From an uncultured Collinsella sp. (GTDB lineage: Bacteria > Actinomycetota > Coriobacteriia > Coriobacteriales > Coriobacteriaceae): DNA of 14,516 bases. The position numbers were made by a program, and so were the translations under genes. Below, piece by piece: positions 12,877 through 14,516 of this stretch (position 1 is the first letter of the stretch; every line of letters begins with the position of its first letter). The stretch covers positions 1 through 14,516 of the forward strand of contig CABUBZ010000050.1 in NCBI GenBank assembly GCA_902489945.1. The letters are read 5' to 3'. Under the pieces are notes generated by a model, which saw only the letters and a program-made list of their open reading frames with translations, was not told the origin of the DNA and ran no database searches.

Positions 12877-12882
12877 TATAAA
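12877..12882 (+). promoter_or_regulatory. -10 element of htpG
   Basis: TATAAA in an AT-rich stretch that stands out from the surrounding GC-rich DNA. The position 17 bp upstream (12854-12859, TGTATA) is a weak -35. A transcript from here would carry a leader of about 80 nt. Confidence 0.45.
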
Positions 12883-12913
12883 ATCTAAGTCTGAACATAG
12901 CAGGTCTGCGATG

Positions 12914-12938
12914 CGGCTCGGGCAACCGGGCCGTTTTT
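12914..12938 (+). terminator. Intrinsic terminator in the htpG leader
   Basis: CGGCTCGG (12914-12921) and CCGGGCCG (12926-12933) form an 8-bp stem with one T-G pair and a GCAA loop, followed by TTTTT. It lies between the only convincing promoter and the htpG start, so it is either an attenuator or the late terminator of the upstream genes. Confidence 0.7.
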
Positions 12939-12968
12939 GCGGACGGGGATAGCGCGAAAGGACTTCAC

Positions 12969-14516
12969 ATGCGTCAATTTAAGACCGAGAGCAAAAAACT
13001 GCTCGACCTCATGATCAACTCCATCTACACCAATAAGGAAATCTTCCTGCGCGAGCTTATCTCTAACGCGAGCGACGCCGTCGACAAGCTCAACTTTAAG
13101 AGCCTGCAGGACCCGAGCGTCAAGCTCGACCAGGGCGACCTGGCTATTCGCGTCTCCTTTGATAAAGATGCCCGTACCATCACTATTTCGGATAACGGCA
13201 TTGGCATGACCGCCGAGGAGCTCGAGCGCAATCTGGGCACCATCGCCCATTCCGGCTCCGAGGAGTTTAAGACCGAGAACGCCGAGCAGCAGGGTTCGGA
13301 TGTCGACATCATCGGCCAGTTTGGCGTGGGCTTCTACTCGGCTTTTATGGTCGCTAGCCATGTGAAGGTCGTCAGCCGCGCCTACGGCGAGGATGTCGCC
13401 CATGTGTGGGAATCCGACGGTCTTGAGGGCTACACCATCGAGGACGGCGAGCGTGCCGAGCACGGTACCGATGTCATCCTGACGCTGCGCGAGAACGAGA
13501 AGCTCGATGCCGACGGCGAGGCCGAGACCTACGATCGCTTCCTGACCGAGTGGGGCCTCAAGAGCCTAATTCAGCAGTACAGTAACTATGTGCGTTACCC
13601 GATCCAGATGATGGTGTCCAAGAGCCGCCAGAAGCCCAAGCCCGAGGATGCTGGCGATGACTACACGCCCGAGTACGAGGACTACCAGGAGCTCGAGACC
13701 GTCAACTCCATGACGCCGATCTGGAAAAAGCGCAGCTCCGATGTCGAGCAGAAGGACTACGACGAGTTCTACAAGTCCACGTTCCACGACTTTGACGATC
13801 CTGCGCGCACCATCAGCTTCCATGCCGAGGGCACGCTCGAGTATGACGCCCTGCTGTTTGTGCCGGGCCGCGCCCCGTTCGATCTGTACAGCAAGGACTA
13901 CGAGAAGGGCCTGGCGCTCTACAGCTCCAACGTGCTGATTATGGAGAAGTGCGACGACCTGCTGCCCGACTACTACAACTTTGTCCGCGGCGTCGTGGAT
14001 TCCGCCGACGTGTCGCTCAACATCTCGCGTGAGACGCTGCAGCAGAACCGTCAGCTCAAGGCCATTGCCAAGCGTGTCGAGAAGAAGATCACCGCTGACC
14101 TTGAGGATATGCGTGACAACGATCGCGAGGCCTACGAGAAGTTCTTTGAGAACTTTGGCCGCGGCCTTAAGTACGGCATTTACTCGAGCTATGGCATGAA
14201 GGCCGATGAGCTCGCCGACCTGTTGCTGTTCTGGTCTGCCAAGGAACAGAAGATGATTACCCTGGCCGAGTATACCAAGGGCATGCCCGAGGATCAGAAG
14301 GCCATCTACTACGCCGCCGGTGACTCGCGTGAGCGCTTGGCCAAGATGCCCGTGGTAAAGGGCGTGCTCGACCGCGGTTATGACGTGCTGCTGCTGACGC
14401 AGGATGTGGATGAGTTCACGTTCCAGGCTATGCGTGAGTACGTTGCCGCCGATATGCCCAAGATCTACGAGGACGATGCTGCCCGCGAGGCTGCCGAGAA
14501 GGCTGTGGCCGACGGC
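12969..14516 (+). CDS. htpG: Chaperone HtpG (Hsp90), 3' end cut by window
   Basis: The first 516 codons of a protein usually 620-650 residues long; no stop is reached before the window ends. HtpG is a cytoplasmic ATP-dependent chaperone. The N-terminal Bergerat-fold ATPase is intact: E29, N33 and D37 in LRELISNASDAVDKL, DNGIGM (75-80), and GQFGVGFYSAFM (116-127). The middle domain follows, with the conserved WKK, the FVPGRAPFDL segment, and SREtLQQNRQLKAI carrying the Arg that contacts the ATP phosphate in this family. The start has GAAAGGA (12956-12962) 6 nt upstream. The C-terminal dimerisation domain is missing only because of the window edge. Codon use is strongly biased to GC-ending codons, typical of a well-expressed gene. 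Confidence 0.97.
   Translation, partial: MRQFKTESKKLLDLMINSIYTNKEIFLRELISNASDAVDKLNFKSLQDPSVKLDQGDLAIRVSFDKDARTITISDNGIGMTAEELERNLGTIAHSGSEEFKTENAEQQGSDVDIIGQFGVGFYSAFMVASHVKVVSRAYGEDVAHVWESDGLEGYTIEDGERAEHGTDVILTLRENEKLDADGEAETYDRFLTEWGLKSLIQQYSNYVRYPIQMMVSKSRQKPKPEDAGDDYTPEYEDYQELETVNSMTPIWKKRSSDVEQKDYDEFYKSTFHDFDDPARTISFHAEGTLEYDALLFVPGRAPFDLYSKDYEKGLALYSSNVLIMEKCDDLLPDYYNFVRGVVDSADVSLNISRETLQQNRQLKAIAKRVEKKITADLEDMRDNDREAYEKFFENFGRGLKYGIYSSYGMKADELADLLLFWSAKEQKMITLAEYTKGMPEDQKAIYYAAGDSRERLAKMPVVKGVLDRGYDVLLLTQDVDEFTFQAMREYVAADMPKIYEDDAAREAAEKAVADG

Overview
The window looks like chromosomal DNA of a high-GC, gut-type actinobacterium, most likely a Collinsella-like member of the Coriobacteriia. 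This is an inference from overall GC, codon use and protein character; no rRNA or species marker is present. Coding density is high, start codons mostly carry clear GGAGG- or GAAAGG-type ribosome binding sites, and all genes are on the + strand except one.

Layout. Bases 1-320 hold the end of a tRNA-linked repeat locus whose parent tRNA lies outside the window. Bases 321-2762 encode a large cytoplasmic protein with TPR-like repeats near its C-terminus and no recognised function. Bases 2812-3243 hold tRNA-Ser(GCU) with its promoter and terminator, then a second tRNA-linked repeat locus of the same design, then the terminator of the opposing gene. Bases 3268-4608 (minus) encode a D-alanyl-D-alanine carboxypeptidase. 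It is divergent from a VanR/VanS-like two-component pair (4806-6766). Bases 6778-9966 form a phosphate block: a promoter with 11-bp direct repeats (a likely Pho box), pstB, then a PhoP/PhoR-like response regulator and sensor kinase. Bases 10162-12226 form a CpsC-CpsD-CpsB module (Wzz-like adaptor, bacterial tyrosine kinase, PHP-type tyrosine phosphatase) with no polysaccharide genes attached. A GNAT acetyltransferase follows, then htpG (Hsp90), cut off by the window end.

Theme. Most of the middle is about sensing and remodelling the envelope: a wall-trimming carboxypeptidase beside a glycopeptide-type two-component system, a phosphate-starvation operon, and a tyrosine-phosphorylation switch for surface polysaccharide export.

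The most unusual content is the pair of tRNA-associated loci at 1-214 and 2920-3208. Each holds a 191-bp unit made of an inverted T-arm-like copy, a roughly 100-bp core of four hairpins, a direct copy of a tRNA 3' end including CCA, and an intrinsic terminator; another inverted T-arm copy closes the locus. The cores at the two loci differ in sequence, but the changes keep the base pairs. The tRNA-derived part differs between loci and, at the second, matches the resident tRNA. I do not recognise this as a described element family.
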